Source: Pseudomonas abietaniphila
GTDB taxonomy: Bacteria; Pseudomonadota; Gammaproteobacteria; Pseudomonadales; Pseudomonadaceae
Assembly (NCBI RefSeq): GCF_039697315.1
Contig: NZ_CP155619.1
Coordinates: 4,402,001-4,466,000, forward strand
Direction of reading: 5' to 3'
Length of the DNA: 64,000 nucleotides
The notes below the pieces were generated by a model, which was not told the origin of the DNA, made no database searches, and saw only the letters and a list, made by a program, of their open reading frames with translations. This document shows, in pieces, positions 55,790-64,000 of this stretch. The translations under genes and the position numbers were made by a program. Numbering within the stretch: position 1 is the first letter of the stretch; each line of letters starts with the position of its first letter.

Positions 55790-55911
55790 GGTAAGCCCGA
55801 AAGCCCAAACCCACACACGTGTCGACACGATGACCTGGGTGCCCTCGGCTCAAGCCGTTGGTTGGTCATTGGGATACGTGGAGGCCTAACCCGACTTATC
55901 AAGGAACTATC
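55790..55911 (+). promoter_or_regulatory. rpsB leader RNA (probable S2 autoregulation site)
   Basis: The long leader holds CACGTGTCGACACGATGACC and, close to the gene, TTGGGATACGTGGAGGCCTA followed by ACCC. As I recall, the latter block is conserved in gamma-proteobacterial rpsB leaders such as that of E. coli, where ribosomal protein S2 represses its own translation. The rest of the 336-base map-rpsB gap holds only promoters. Confidence 0.55.
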
Positions 55912-56652
55912 ATGTCCCAAGTCAACATGCGCGATATGCTGAAGGCCGGTGTGCACTTCGGTCACCAAACCCGTTACTGGAATCCGAAAATGGGTAAGTA
56001 CATTTTCGGCGCGCGTAACAAGATTCACATCATCAACCTTGAAAAAACCCTGCCTATGTTCAACGAAGCACTGACTTTCGTTGAGCGCCTGGCTCAGGGC
56101 AAAAACAAGATTCTGTTCGTCGGCACCAAGCGTTCCGCTGGCAAGATCGTTGCTGAAGAAGCAGCACGTTGCGGTTCGCCGTACGTCGATCACCGCTGGT
56201 TGGGCGGCATGCTGACCAACTTCAAAACCATCCGTGCTTCCATCAAGCGTCTGCGTGAGCTTGAAGTTCAGGCCGAAGACGGTACGTTCGCCAAGCTGAC
56301 CAAGAAAGAGGCGCTGATGCGCACTCGCGATCTGGAAAAGCTGGATCGTAGCCTGGGTGGTATCAAGGACATGGGCGGTCTGCCAGACGCACTGTTCGTC
56401 ATCGACGTTGATCACGAGCGCATCGCGATCACCGAAGCCAACAAACTGGGTATCCCGGTTATCGGCGTAGTCGATACCAACAGCAGCCCGGAAGGCGTTG
56501 ACTACATCATCCCAGGTAACGATGACGCCATTCGCGCCATCCAGCTGTACATGGGTTCGATGGCTGACGCTGTTATCCGTGGTCGCAACAACGTTGCTGG
56601 CGGCACCGACGTTTACGTTGAAGAAGCTCCAGCGGCAACTGTTGAAGGCTGA
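55912..56652 (+). CDS. rpsB: 30S ribosomal protein S2
   Basis: This 246-residue ribosomal protein begins [20 protein letters not shown] and contains [20 protein letters not shown] and [20 protein letters not shown], all S2 signatures. AAGGA lies before the ATG at 55912, which decides the start over the open frame upstream. It heads the rpsB-tsf unit. Codon usage is strongly biased toward highly expressed codons. Confidence 0.98.
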   Translation: MSQVNMRDMLKAGVHFGHQTRYWNPKMGKYIFGARNKIHIINLEKTLPMFNEALTFVERLAQGKNKILFVGTKRSAGKIVAEEAARCGSPYVDHRWLGGMLTNFKTIRASIKRLRELEVQAEDGTFAKLTKKEALMRTRDLEKLDRSLGGIKDMGGLPDALFVIDVDHERIAITEANKLGIPVIGVVDTNSSPEGVDYIIPGNDDAIRAIQLYMGSMADAVIRGRNNVAGGTDVYVEEAPAATVEG

Positions 56653-56684
56653 GTAGCAAACGCCTAGCGTTTACTCAGTACGCG

Positions 56685-56708
56685 AAAAGGGGGCTCTGCC
56701 CCCTTTTT
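56685..56708 (+). terminator. Hairpin with T-run between rpsB and tsf
   Basis: AAAAGGGGGC pairs with GCCCCC around TCT and runs into five T residues. In E. coli an rpsB-tsf intergenic terminator allows partial read-through, which sets the S2 to EF-Ts ratio; the same is likely here. Confidence 0.85.
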
Positions 56709-56839
56709 GCCACCTCGAAAACCATCTGGCGTTGCCATCGATCTTATTGTCATGCGCAGCTGTCACCATGGATTTTCAAGAATTTGAACGCCCGCCCGGC
56801 GGGTGGAATGGTTGAAGACCTATCCAAGAGGATTTTGAA

Positions 56840-57703
56840 ATGGCAGAGATTACTGCAGCGTTGGTTAAAGAACTGCGCGAGCGTACTGGCGAAGGCATGA
56901 TGGACTGCAAAAAGGCCTTGACCAAGGCCGGCGGCGACATCGAAAAAGCCATCGACGATATGCGTGCTTCCGGCGCAATCAAGGCCGCTAAAAAGGCAGG
57001 CAACATCGCTGCTGAAGGCGCCATCGCAATCAAGGACAACGGCAAGCGTGCTGTCCTGATCGAAGTCAACTCGCAGACCGACTTCCTGGCTCTGCAGGAC
57101 GACTTCAAGAACTTCGTGGCTTCGAGCGTCGAAAAAGCGTTCGACCAGCAGGACGTCACCGTTGAGCAACTGATCGAAGCTCAGGAAACCGAGCGTACCG
57201 CTCTGGTTGCCAAAGTCGGCGAAAACGTCAACATCCGTCGTCTGGCGCGTGTTGAAGGCGACGTACTGGGTTCGTACCTGCACGGCAACAAGATTGGTGT
57301 GGTTGTGGCCCTGAAAGGCGGTGACGCTGAACTGGCCAAAGACATCGCCATGCACGTGGCTGCCAGCAACCCTGAGTTCCTGCTGCCGACCGACGTTTCG
57401 GCTGAAGCGATCGAGCGCGAGAAGAATGTCTTCCTGCAGCTGAACGAAGACAAGCTGAAAGGCAAGCCTGCCGATATCGCCGAGAAGATGGTTGCCGGCC
57501 GTATCTCCAAGTTCCTGGCTGAAGCCAGCCTGGTCGAGCAAGCGTTCGTCAAGAACCCGGAAATCAAGGTCGGTGAGCTGGCCAAGAAAGCCGGTGCTGA
57601 AATCGTTTCGTTCACCTACTTCAAAGTGGGCGAAGGCATCGAGAAGCCAGTCGACAACTTCGCTGAAGAAGTCGCTGCTCAAGTAGCCGCCAGCAAGCAA
57701 TAA
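56840..57703 (+). CDS. tsf: Elongation factor Ts
   Basis: This 287-residue factor recharges EF-Tu by releasing GDP. The N-terminal [20 protein letters not shown] and the EF-Tu-contacting region with [10 protein letters not shown] are intact. [20 protein letters not shown] and [20 protein letters not shown] are further EF-Ts signatures. Length is standard. AGAGGA precedes the ATG. Confidence 0.98.
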   Translation: MAEITAALVKELRERTGEGMMDCKKALTKAGGDIEKAIDDMRASGAIKAAKKAGNIAAEGAIAIKDNGKRAVLIEVNSQTDFLALQDDFKNFVASSVEKAFDQQDVTVEQLIEAQETERTALVAKVGENVNIRRLARVEGDVLGSYLHGNKIGVVVALKGGDAELAKDIAMHVAASNPEFLLPTDVSAEAIEREKNVFLQLNEDKLKGKPADIAEKMVAGRISKFLAEASLVEQAFVKNPEIKVGELAKKAGAEIVSFTYFKVGEGIEKPVDNFAEEVAAQVAASKQ

Positions 57704-57726
57704 GACGGTTTTACCACTGTCGCCCC

Positions 57727-57760
57727 AAAGAGGCTGCCCGCTCACGCGCGCAGCCTCTTT
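57727..57760 (+). terminator. Rho-independent terminator of tsf
   Basis: AAAGAGGCTGC (57727-57737) pairs with GCAGCCTCTTT (57750-57760) around a 12-base loop. The stem itself ends in T residues. Confidence 0.85.
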
Positions 57761-57917
57761 GTCAAAGCGGCGGGGGAATTTGTTTTTTCGGGGAGAGTGG
57801 CTTACGAGGCTGCACATCCCTGACGCAGTAGCCTAGAGTTAGCAGGCTCGCAAGCCGCAGGCTGAAACAGCCCGCAGCTCTGAAGATTTTTTTTAAACGC
57901 CGCAGGAGAGATTCGCA

Positions 57918-58661
57918 ATGGCTCAGCAGGGCAGTGGTTATCAAGCTCGCTATAAACGCATTCTACTCAAGCTTAGCGGCGAGGCCCTGATGGGGTCCGA
58001 AGAGTTCGGTATCGACCCTAAAGTGCTGGATCGCATGGCGCTTGAAGTGGGTCAACTGGTTGGGATCGGTGTCCAGGTCGGTCTGGTCATCGGCGGTGGC
58101 AACCTCTTCCGCGGTGCAGCCTTGAGTGCGGCCGGCATGGATCGGGTGACAGGCGACCACATGGGTATGCTGGCCACTGTGATGAACGCGTTGGCCATGC
58201 GTGACGCCCTTGAGCGTGCCAATATCTCCGCCATTGTGATGTCGGCCATTTCCATGGTGGGCGTGACCGATCACTACGATCGCCGCAAAGCCATGCGTCA
58301 CCTGAACGCAAAAGAAGTCGTGATTTTCGCGGCGGGGACCGGCAATCCGTTCTTCACCACGGATTCGGCCGCCTGTTTGCGTGCCATCGAAATCGACGCC
58401 GACGTCGTGTTGAAGGCAACCAAGGTCGATGGTGTGTACACTGCCGATCCATTCAAAGACCCGCATGCCGAGAAGTTCGATCATCTGACTTACGATGAAG
58501 TGCTGGATCGCAAGCTGGGCGTTATGGATCTGACGGCCATCTGCCTGTGCCGTGACCACAAGATGCCGCTGCGTGTCTTTAATATGAACAAGCCCGGCGC
58601 ACTGCTGAATATCGTGCATGGCGGGGCGGAAGGAACCTTGATCGAGGAAGGCGAACAATGA
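57918..58661 (+). CDS. pyrH: UMP kinase
   Basis: This 247-residue enzyme phosphorylates UMP to UDP. Amino-acid-kinase family motifs are [40 protein letters not shown] and [37 protein letters not shown] is the nucleotide-binding loop. GCAGGAGAG precedes the ATG. It overlaps frr by 4 bases. Confidence 0.97.
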   Translation: MAQQGSGYQARYKRILLKLSGEALMGSEEFGIDPKVLDRMALEVGQLVGIGVQVGLVIGGGNLFRGAALSAAGMDRVTGDHMGMLATVMNALAMRDALERANISAIVMSAISMVGVTDHYDRRKAMRHLNAKEVVIFAAGTGNPFFTTDSAACLRAIEIDADVVLKATKVDGVYTADPFKDPHAEKFDHLTYDEVLDRKLGVMDLTAICLCRDHKMPLRVFNMNKPGALLNIVHGGAEGTLIEEGEQ

Positions 58662-59215
58662 TCAACGACATCAAAAAAGACGCTCAAGAGCGCATGCAGA
58701 AATCCATCGAATCCCTGCACCATGCATTTGGTCAGATTCGTACCGGCAAGGCACACCCCAGCATCCTGGGCAGCGTCATGGTGCCTTACTACGGCGCCGA
58801 TACTCCGTTGAGCGGTGTTGCCAACGTAACGGTAAAAGACTCCCGGACCCTTCAGGTTGTCGCGTTTGAGCGCAATATGCTGTCGGCGGTGGACAAGGCG
58901 ATTCAGAGCGCCGGTTTGAACCTCAACCCCACCAACCTTGGCGAGATGCTGTTGATCTCGATGCCGGCCCTGACGGAAGAAACCCGCAAGGGGTTCACCA
59001 AGCAGGCGCGCAGTGCGGCTGAAGATGCGCGTGTTGCGGTGCGAAATATTCGTCGCGATGCGTTGGGCGATCTGAAAAAGCTGGTCAAGGACAAAGAAAT
59101 CAGCGAAGACGAAGAACGTCGTGGTACTGCTGAAATCGACAAGCTGATCAAAGATTTCGAGGCCCAGATCACCAAGGCCACGGAAGAAAAAGAAAAGGAC
59201 CTGATGGCCGTATAA
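58658..59215 (+). CDS. frr: Ribosome recycling factor
   Basis: This 185-residue factor splits post-termination ribosomes with EF-G. The three-helix bundle and hinge are recognisable in [40 protein letters not shown] and [20 protein letters not shown]. Its ATG overlaps the pyrH stop (ATGA). Length is exactly that of the family. Confidence 0.98.
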   Translation: MINDIKKDAQERMQKSIESLHHAFGQIRTGKAHPSILGSVMVPYYGADTPLSGVANVTVKDSRTLQVVAFERNMLSAVDKAIQSAGLNLNPTNLGEMLLISMPALTEETRKGFTKQARSAAEDARVAVRNIRRDALGDLKKLVKDKEISEDEERRGTAEIDKLIKDFEAQITKATEEKEKDLMAV

Positions 59216-59232
59216 GGGGTCAGGAAGCTTTC

Positions 59233-59988
59233 ATGGAAAAGACGAAGCTGGCTGTGCCGTCATCGGTACCGCGTCATGTCGCGATCATCATGGATGGGAA
59301 CAACCGCTGGGCTAAAAAGCGTCTGTTGCCAGGTGTGGCGGGTCACAAGGCTGGTGTGGATGCTGTCCGGGCGGTGATCGAGGTGTGTGCCGAGGCGAAA
59401 GTCGAGGTGCTGACGTTGTTCGCGTTCTCCAGCGAAAACTGGCAGCGCCCGGCCGAAGAGGTTGGGGCATTGATGGAGCTGTTCTTTACAGCCTTGCGTC
59501 GCGAGACCAAGCGGCTGAACGAGAACGGCATCAGCCTGCGCATCATCGGAGACCGTTCGCGGTTCCATCCCGAGCTGCAGGCGGCCATCCGCGAGGCCGA
59601 GGCCAGTACCGCGGGCAACAGCCGCTTTGTCCTGCAGATCGCCGCCAATTACGGCGGTCAGTGGGATATCGCTCAGGCAGCGCAGCGTCTTGCGCGTGAG
59701 GTTCAGGCCGGACACCTGCGTCCGGAAGACATCACGCCGGAACTGCTGCAGACCTGCCTTGCGACGGGTGATCTGCCTTTGCCCGACCTGTGCATCCGCA
59801 CGGGTGGCGAGCACCGCATCAGCAATTTCCTGCTGTGGCAGCTGGCGTATGCCGAGCTGTATTTCTCCGACCTGTTCTGGCCGGACTTCAAACACGATGC
59901 CATGCGCCATGCGCTGGCCGATTTCGCTTCGCGCCAACGCCGCTTCGGGAAAACCAGCGAGCAGGTAGAAGCTGGAGCCCGTGCTTAA
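59233..59988 (+). CDS. uppS: Di-trans,poly-cis-decaprenyl/undecaprenyl diphosphate synthase
   Basis: This 251-residue cis-prenyltransferase makes undecaprenyl diphosphate, the lipid carrier for peptidoglycan and O-antigen. The catalytic HVAIIMDGNNRWAKKR contains the conserved Asp and Asn. TLFAFSSENWQRPAEEV, and near the C-terminus PDLCIRTGGEHRISNFLLWQ, are the other signatures. It overlaps cdsA by one base (TAATG). Confidence 0.97.
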   Translation: MEKTKLAVPSSVPRHVAIIMDGNNRWAKKRLLPGVAGHKAGVDAVRAVIEVCAEAKVEVLTLFAFSSENWQRPAEEVGALMELFFTALRRETKRLNENGISLRIIGDRSRFHPELQAAIREAEASTAGNSRFVLQIAANYGGQWDIAQAAQRLAREVQAGHLRPEDITPELLQTCLATGDLPLPDLCIRTGGEHRISNFLLWQLAYAELYFSDLFWPDFKHDAMRHALADFASRQRRFGKTSEQVEAGARA

Positions 59989-60806
59989 TGCTCAAACAAC
60001 GAATCATTACAGCGCTGATCCTTGCGCCACTCGCCCTGTGCGGCTTCTTTCTGCTCGAGGGCGGCAGCTTTGCGCTGTTCATCGGTGCAGTGGTTGCGCT
60101 CGGTGCCTGGGAATGGGCGCGACTGGCGGGGTTCGAAACCCAGTCGATTCGTGTGCTTTACGCGACCGTCGTGGCGGTCCTGCTGTTTCTGCTTTACCTG
60201 CTCCCGGGTCTGGCGCCCTGGATTCTGGTGGCTGCGCTGATCTGGTGGCTGGCGGCGACCTGGTTGGTGCTCACGTATCCTGAATCCAGTGACCACTGGT
60301 CCAGCGTGATCTGCAAGCTGGTCATCGGGCTACTGATTCTGCTGCCGGCGTGGCAAGGGCTGATGCTGATCAAGCAGGAACCCATGGGCAACTGGTTGAT
60401 CCTGGCGGTCATGGTGCTGGTATGGGGAGCCGACATCGGTGCCTATTTCTCCGGCAAGGCATTCGGCAAACGCAAGCTGGCGCCGAAGGTGAGTCCTGGA
60501 AAAAGCTGGGAAGGGCTGTATGGCGGTCTTGCGGCCTGCCTGGTCATCACCGCTGTCGTGGGCGTCTCCCGCGGCTGGTCGCTTTCCGGCATTCTGTTTG
60601 CGCTGGTCTGCGCGGCGATCGTGGTGCTCATTTCCGTGGTCGGCGACCTGACCGAGAGCATGTTCAAGCGTAAATCCGGGGTCAAGGACAGCAGCAACCT
60701 GTTGCCGGGCCATGGCGGTGTGCTCGATCGCATTGACAGCCTGACGGCTGCCATTCCGGTGTTCGCGCTGCTGCTGTGGGCAGCCAAAGATTGGGGCGTG
60801 ATGTGA
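59988..60806 (+). CDS. cdsA: Phosphatidate cytidylyltransferase
   Basis: This 272-residue multi-pass membrane enzyme makes CDP-diacylglycerol from phosphatidate and CTP. It starts [20 protein letters not shown]. The C-terminal signature [20 protein letters not shown] then [14 protein letters not shown] is the CDP-DAG synthase motif. The ATG at 59988 overlaps the uppS stop, so the longer open frame upstream is not used. It overlaps dxr by 4 bases. Confidence 0.97.
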   Translation: MLKQRIITALILAPLALCGFFLLEGGSFALFIGAVVALGAWEWARLAGFETQSIRVLYATVVAVLLFLLYLLPGLAPWILVAALIWWLAATWLVLTYPESSDHWSSVICKLVIGLLILLPAWQGLMLIKQEPMGNWLILAVMVLVWGADIGAYFSGKAFGKRKLAPKVSPGKSWEGLYGGLAACLVITAVVGVSRGWSLSGILFALVCAAIVVLISVVGDLTESMFKRKSGVKDSSNLLPGHGGVLDRIDSLTAAIPVFALLLWAAKDWGVM

Positions 60807-61993
60807 GCGGCCCTCAACAGATTACCGTGCTGGGCGCTACCGGTTCGGTAGGCCTCAGCACGCTGGACGTCATTGCTCGTCATCCGTCGCGCTATCAGGT
60901 CTTTGCTCTGACCGGTTTCACGCGTCTGGCCGAGCTGCTGGCGTTGTGTGTTCGCCACACGCCTCAATTCGCCGTGGTTCCGACTGCATTGGCGGCGCGT
61001 CAGTTGCAGGACGACTTGCGCGCTGCCGGCCTCGATACCCGTGTGTTGGTGGGGGAGGGCGGTCTGTGCGAAGTCTCGGCCCATCCACAGGTCGATTCCG
61101 TGCTGGCGGCGATTGTCGGTGCCGCGGGCCTGCGCCCGACGCTGGCCGCCGTCGAAGCGGGCAAGAAAGTGCTGCTGGCCAACAAGGAAGCGCTGGTCAT
61201 GTCCGGCGCGCTCTTCATGCAGGCCGTGCGCCGCAGCGGCACGGTTTTGTTGCCGCTGGACAGCGAACACAACGCCATCTTTCAGTGCTTGCCGGGCAAC
61301 TACGCCAGTGGCCTTGGTGCAGTCGGGGTGCGGCGAATCCTGCTCACGGCGTCAGGCGGCCCGTTCCGTGAGACTCCGCTGGCGGATCTCGAGCACGTCT
61401 CTCCCGAGCAGGCGTGTGCTCACCCGAACTGGTCCATGGGGCGCAAAATCTCCGTGGACTCGGCGAGCATGATGAATAAAGGCCTCGAGTTGATCGAAGC
61501 CTGCTGGCTGTTCGATACCGCTCCGGCGCGCATCGAGGTGGTCATCCATCCGCAGAGTGTCATCCATTCGATGGTGGACTACGTCGACGGTTCGGTGTTG
61601 GCCCAGTTGGGTAATCCGGATATGCGCACCCCGATCGCCCATGCGCTGGCCTGGCCCGAGCGGATTGATTCAGGCGTTGCGCCGCTGGACCTGTTCAGTA
61701 TTGCGCGCCTGGATTTTCAGGCGCCGGACGAATTGCGCTTCCCTTGCTTGCGTCTGGCACGGCAAGCTGCGGAAACCGGCAACAGCGCCCCGGCGGTCCT
61801 GAATGCCGCCAACGAAGTGGCTGTTGCAGCGTTTCTGGATCGGCGGATTCGTTATCCGGAAATCGCGAGTATGATCGACGAGGTCTTGAATCTTGAACCT
61901 GTCGTTGCGGTGAACGAGCTTGAGACGGTTTTCGAAGTCGACGCCAAGGCTCGTGTGCTGGCTGAGCAATGGCTCAGCCGCCATGGGCGGTAA
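60803..61993 (+). CDS. dxr: 1-deoxy-D-xylulose 5-phosphate reductoisomerase
   Basis: This 396-residue NADPH-dependent enzyme makes MEP, feeding isoprenoid synthesis and thus UppS. The NADPH motif is [50 protein letters not shown] and [11 protein letters not shown] are catalytic-domain signatures, with [20 protein letters not shown] binding metal and substrate. The start is GTG at 60803, overlapping the cdsA stop (GTGA). Confidence 0.97.
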   Translation: MSGPQQITVLGATGSVGLSTLDVIARHPSRYQVFALTGFTRLAELLALCVRHTPQFAVVPTALAARQLQDDLRAAGLDTRVLVGEGGLCEVSAHPQVDSVLAAIVGAAGLRPTLAAVEAGKKVLLANKEALVMSGALFMQAVRRSGTVLLPLDSEHNAIFQCLPGNYASGLGAVGVRRILLTASGGPFRETPLADLEHVSPEQACAHPNWSMGRKISVDSASMMNKGLELIEACWLFDTAPARIEVVIHPQSVIHSMVDYVDGSVLAQLGNPDMRTPIAHALAWPERIDSGVAPLDLFSIARLDFQAPDELRFPCLRLARQAAETGNSAPAVLNAANEVAVAAFLDRRIRYPEIASMIDEVLNLEPVVAVNELETVFEVDAKARVLAEQWLSRHGR

Positions 61994-62086
61994 ACGACAA
62001 ATGCCAGAAGGCACAGGTCCAGCGCTGTGGGCAACGATGCATTTCAGATGCGTCCGCAGTGCTGAGCCGGTACCCGGAGAACAGCG

Positions 62087-63439
62087 ATGAGCGCGCTATA
62101 CATGATTGTCGGTACCCTGGTCGCCTTGGGTGTGCTGGTAACCTTTCACGAGTTTGGTCACTTTTGGGTGGCCCGGCGTTGTGGCGTCAAGGTTTTGCGT
62201 TTCTCTGTCGGGTTTGGCATGCCGCTGTTGCGCTGGCATGACCGCAAGGGCACCGAATATGTCGTAGCGGCCATACCACTGGGCGGTTACGTGAAGATGC
62301 TCGATGAGCGCGAAGGTGATGTGCCACCCGAGCTCGTCGATCAATCCTTCAATCGCAAGTCGGTTTATCAGCGAATCGCCATTGTCATCGCGGGGCCGGT
62401 CGCAAACTTTCTGCTGGCGATTGTATTTTTCTGGGTACTCGCCATGTTGGGTAGCCAGCAGGTGCGCCCGGTCATCGGCGGTGTCGAAGCCGGCAGTATC
62501 GCCGAGAAAGCGGGTCTGGCCTCGGGTCAGGAAATCGTTTCCGTAGATGGCGAACCCACCACCGGGTGGTCCTCCGTCAACCTGCAGTTGGTACGCCGTC
62601 TGGGTGAGACCGGCAGCATTGCGCTGAAGGTGCGTGAGCAAGGCTCCGACGTCGACACGCCGCGCGCGCTGGTCCTGGACAACTGGCTTAAAGGTGCGGA
62701 TGAGCCGGATCCGATTCGCTCGTTGGGCATTCGCCCCTGGCGCCCGGCGCTGGCGCCAGTGCTGGCTGAGCTCGACCCCAAAGGGCCCGCTCAAGCCGCT
62801 GGCCTGAAAACAGGTGATCGCCTGTTGGCTCTGGATGGGCAGCCGCTCAATGAATGGCAACAGGTTGTGGACTGGGTTCGTGTCCGTCCTGATACCCGAA
62901 TTTCTCTGACCGTCGAGCGCGACGGTGCAAAAATCGACGTGCCGGTCACCCTGGTCACTCATGGCGAAGGCAAGGCCGCGACGGGTTACCTCGGCGCCGG
63001 TGTGAAAGCTGTCGACTGGCCACCGGAAATGCTGCGCGAAGTCAGTTACGGCCCGCTCGCCGCCGTTGCAGAGGGCGCGAGACGCACCTGGACCATGAGC
63101 GTACTGACCCTCGATTCGCTGAAGAAAATGTTGTTCGGCGAGCTGTCGGTAAAAAACTTGAGCGGACCGATAACCATTGCTAAAGTGGCGGGCGCTTCGG
63201 CCCAGTCAGGTGTAGGTGACTTCTTGAATTTCCTTGCTTATCTGAGCATAAGCCTGGGGGTTCTCAATTTGCTGCCCATTCCAGTGTTGGACGGGGGGCA
63301 CTTGCTGTTTTATCTGATCGAGTGGGCGCGTGGTCGTCCACTGTCGGAAAAGGTACAGGGCTGGGGGGTTCAGATCGGGATAAGTCTGGTGGTTGGAGTC
63401 ATGTTGCTCGCACTGGTCAACGATCTGGGACGACTGTAA
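62087..63439 (+). CDS. rseP: Site-2 protease RseP (MucP)
   Basis: This 450-residue intramembrane zinc protease cleaves anti-sigma factor MucA/RseA after AlgW/DegS, releasing AlgU/RpoE. The zinc site HEFGH lies at 21-25 in the first helix. Two PDZ domains occupy about 110-290 (VIGGVEAGSIAEKAGLASGQ, AELDPKGPAQAAGLKTGDRL). The third zinc ligand is in NLLPIPVLDGGHLLFY. Two AlgU-like promoter candidates lie elsewhere in this window. Confidence 0.96.
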   Translation: MSALYMIVGTLVALGVLVTFHEFGHFWVARRCGVKVLRFSVGFGMPLLRWHDRKGTEYVVAAIPLGGYVKMLDEREGDVPPELVDQSFNRKSVYQRIAIVIAGPVANFLLAIVFFWVLAMLGSQQVRPVIGGVEAGSIAEKAGLASGQEIVSVDGEPTTGWSSVNLQLVRRLGETGSIALKVREQGSDVDTPRALVLDNWLKGADEPDPIRSLGIRPWRPALAPVLAELDPKGPAQAAGLKTGDRLLALDGQPLNEWQQVVDWVRVRPDTRISLTVERDGAKIDVPVTLVTHGEGKAATGYLGAGVKAVDWPPEMLREVSYGPLAAVAEGARRTWTMSVLTLDSLKKMLFGELSVKNLSGPITIAKVAGASAQSGVGDFLNFLAYLSISLGVLNLLPIPVLDGGHLLFYLIEWARGRPLSEKVQGWGVQIGISLVVGVMLLALVNDLGRL

Positions 63440-63460
63440 AAGCTACGCCGAATTGTGAAT

Positions 63461-63488
63461 CTGCCGCATTTTGCGGCAGTTTGTTTAT
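63461..63488 (+). terminator. Hairpin with T-rich tail between rseP and bamA
   Basis: CTGCCGCA (63461-63468) pairs with TGCGGCAG (63472-63479) and is followed by TTTGTTTATT. It may end or attenuate rseP transcription, only 26 bases before bamA. Confidence 0.65.
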
Positions 63489-63514
63489 TGCCAGTTGGAA
63501 TAAGAAAGGACTTC

Positions 63515-64000
63515 ATGAAACGTCTGCTGCTAACTGCGGTTCTTGCCGTACTGATGATCGCCGAAGTTCACGCCGAGTCCTTCACTATCTCCGATATCCG
63601 TGTCAACGGCCTGCAGCGGGTTTCCGCCGGCAGCGTCTTTGGTGCGTTGCCGTTGAATGTGGGTGAACAGGCCGATGACGCGCGTCTTGTCGACGCAACG
63701 CGTGCGCTGTTCAAAACCGGATTCTTCCAGGACATACAGTTGGGCCGTGAGGGCAACGTTCTGGTTATCACGGTGGTCGAGCGCCCGTCGGTGGCGAGCA
63801 TCGAGATCGAAGGCAACAAGGCGATCACGACCGAAGACCTCATGAAGGGCCTGAAACAATCCGGTCTGGCTGAAGGCGAGATCTTTCAGCGTGCGACGCT
63901 GGAAGGCGTTCGTAACGAGCTGCAGCGTCAGTACGTGGCCCAAGGCCGCTACTCAGCAGAAGTTGCCACCGAAGTCGTGCCTCAGCCGCGCAACCGCGTT
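63515..64000 (+). CDS. bamA: Outer membrane protein assembly factor BamA, N-terminal part (cut by window edge)
   Basis: The first 162 codons of the core of the BAM complex that inserts beta-barrel proteins in the outer membrane. The signal peptide is MKRLLLTAVLAVLMIAEVHA. POTRA 1 follows from ESFTISDIRVNGLQRVSAGS, and POTRA 2 begins at about VASIEIEGNKAITTEDLMKG. AAAGGA precedes the ATG at 63515. The barrel domain lies beyond the window. Confidence 0.96.
   Translation, partial: MKRLLLTAVLAVLMIAEVHAESFTISDIRVNGLQRVSAGSVFGALPLNVGEQADDARLVDATRALFKTGFFQDIQLGREGNVLVITVVERPSVASIEIEGNKAITTEDLMKGLKQSGLAEGEIFQRATLEGVRNELQRQYVAQGRYSAEVATEVVPQPRNRV

Overview
The window is a GC-rich chromosomal segment of a Pseudomonas, most likely of the fluorescens/syringae side of the genus. 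The evidence is an intact seven-gene Wsp chemosensory operon followed by prfB and lysS, an lptF-type OmpA lipoprotein, a mexJK-type efflux locus, a dapE/dapD/dapC-glnD-map block and the rpsB-tsf-pyrH-frr-uppS-cdsA-dxr-rseP-bamA block, in an order I recall from the P. aeruginosa chromosome. Gaps between genes are filled with several families of Pseudomonas REP-like inverted repeats. I cannot name the species. There is no rRNA, tRNA, CRISPR array, prophage or insertion sequence that I can support.

Layout. 1-1087: the 5' end of a LysR regulator and a divergent DUF533/TerB-like membrane protein. 1524-10120: wspA-wspB-wspC-wspD-wspE-wspF-wspR, a surface-sensing cascade that ends in a c-di-GMP synthase. 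10417-13121: prfB (with its programmed +1 frameshift) and lysS. 13340-17355: a less characterised run of TetR regulator, lipoprotein, DUF1704 HExxxH metalloprotease-like protein, lipoprotein alpha/beta hydrolase and small membrane protein. 18082-19338: DUF4398 lipoprotein and lptF behind an AlgU-like promoter. 19622-25999: small conserved protein, ppc, adk, tsaB, a 96-residue protein and a DUF72 protein. 26042-28374: extensin-like protein, a protein with an internal duplication, and rsmJ. 28534-34164: mexL/J/K-like regulator and efflux pump plus a DUF4337 membrane protein. 34692-38423: DUF4197 protein, YbaY-type lipoprotein and plsB. 38733-41148: hypothetical gene, rlmA, dapE. 41336-43924: a GH17-GT2 membrane glucan synthase (NdvB-like). 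44292-48865: tcdA, csdE, csdA, dapD and an Spx/ArsC-like gene. 49099-55575: CPA1 antiporter, dapC, glnD, map. 55912-64000: translation factors, UMP kinase, isoprenoid and phospholipid precursor genes, site-2 protease RseP and the start of bamA.

Themes. Three lysine/peptidoglycan-precursor genes (dapE, dapD, dapC) lie within 12 kb. Envelope building and monitoring recur: plsB, cdsA, uppS, dxr, rseP, bamA, lptF and the glucan synthase; lptF and the glucan synthase each carry an AlgU-like promoter candidate, and RseP belongs to the protease cascade that releases AlgU. The Csd sulfur-transfer module (csdA, csdE) lies close to tcdA, whose E. coli homologue CsdL interacts with it.

The least explained items are the DUF1704-centred cluster, the duplicated-motif protein at 26864-27493, the 96-residue/DUF72 pair, and the dense layering of at least seven repeat families, including a composite site where one repeat interrupts another. 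I do not see a clearly new defence or mobile system. All calls rest on reading the sequence without database searches.
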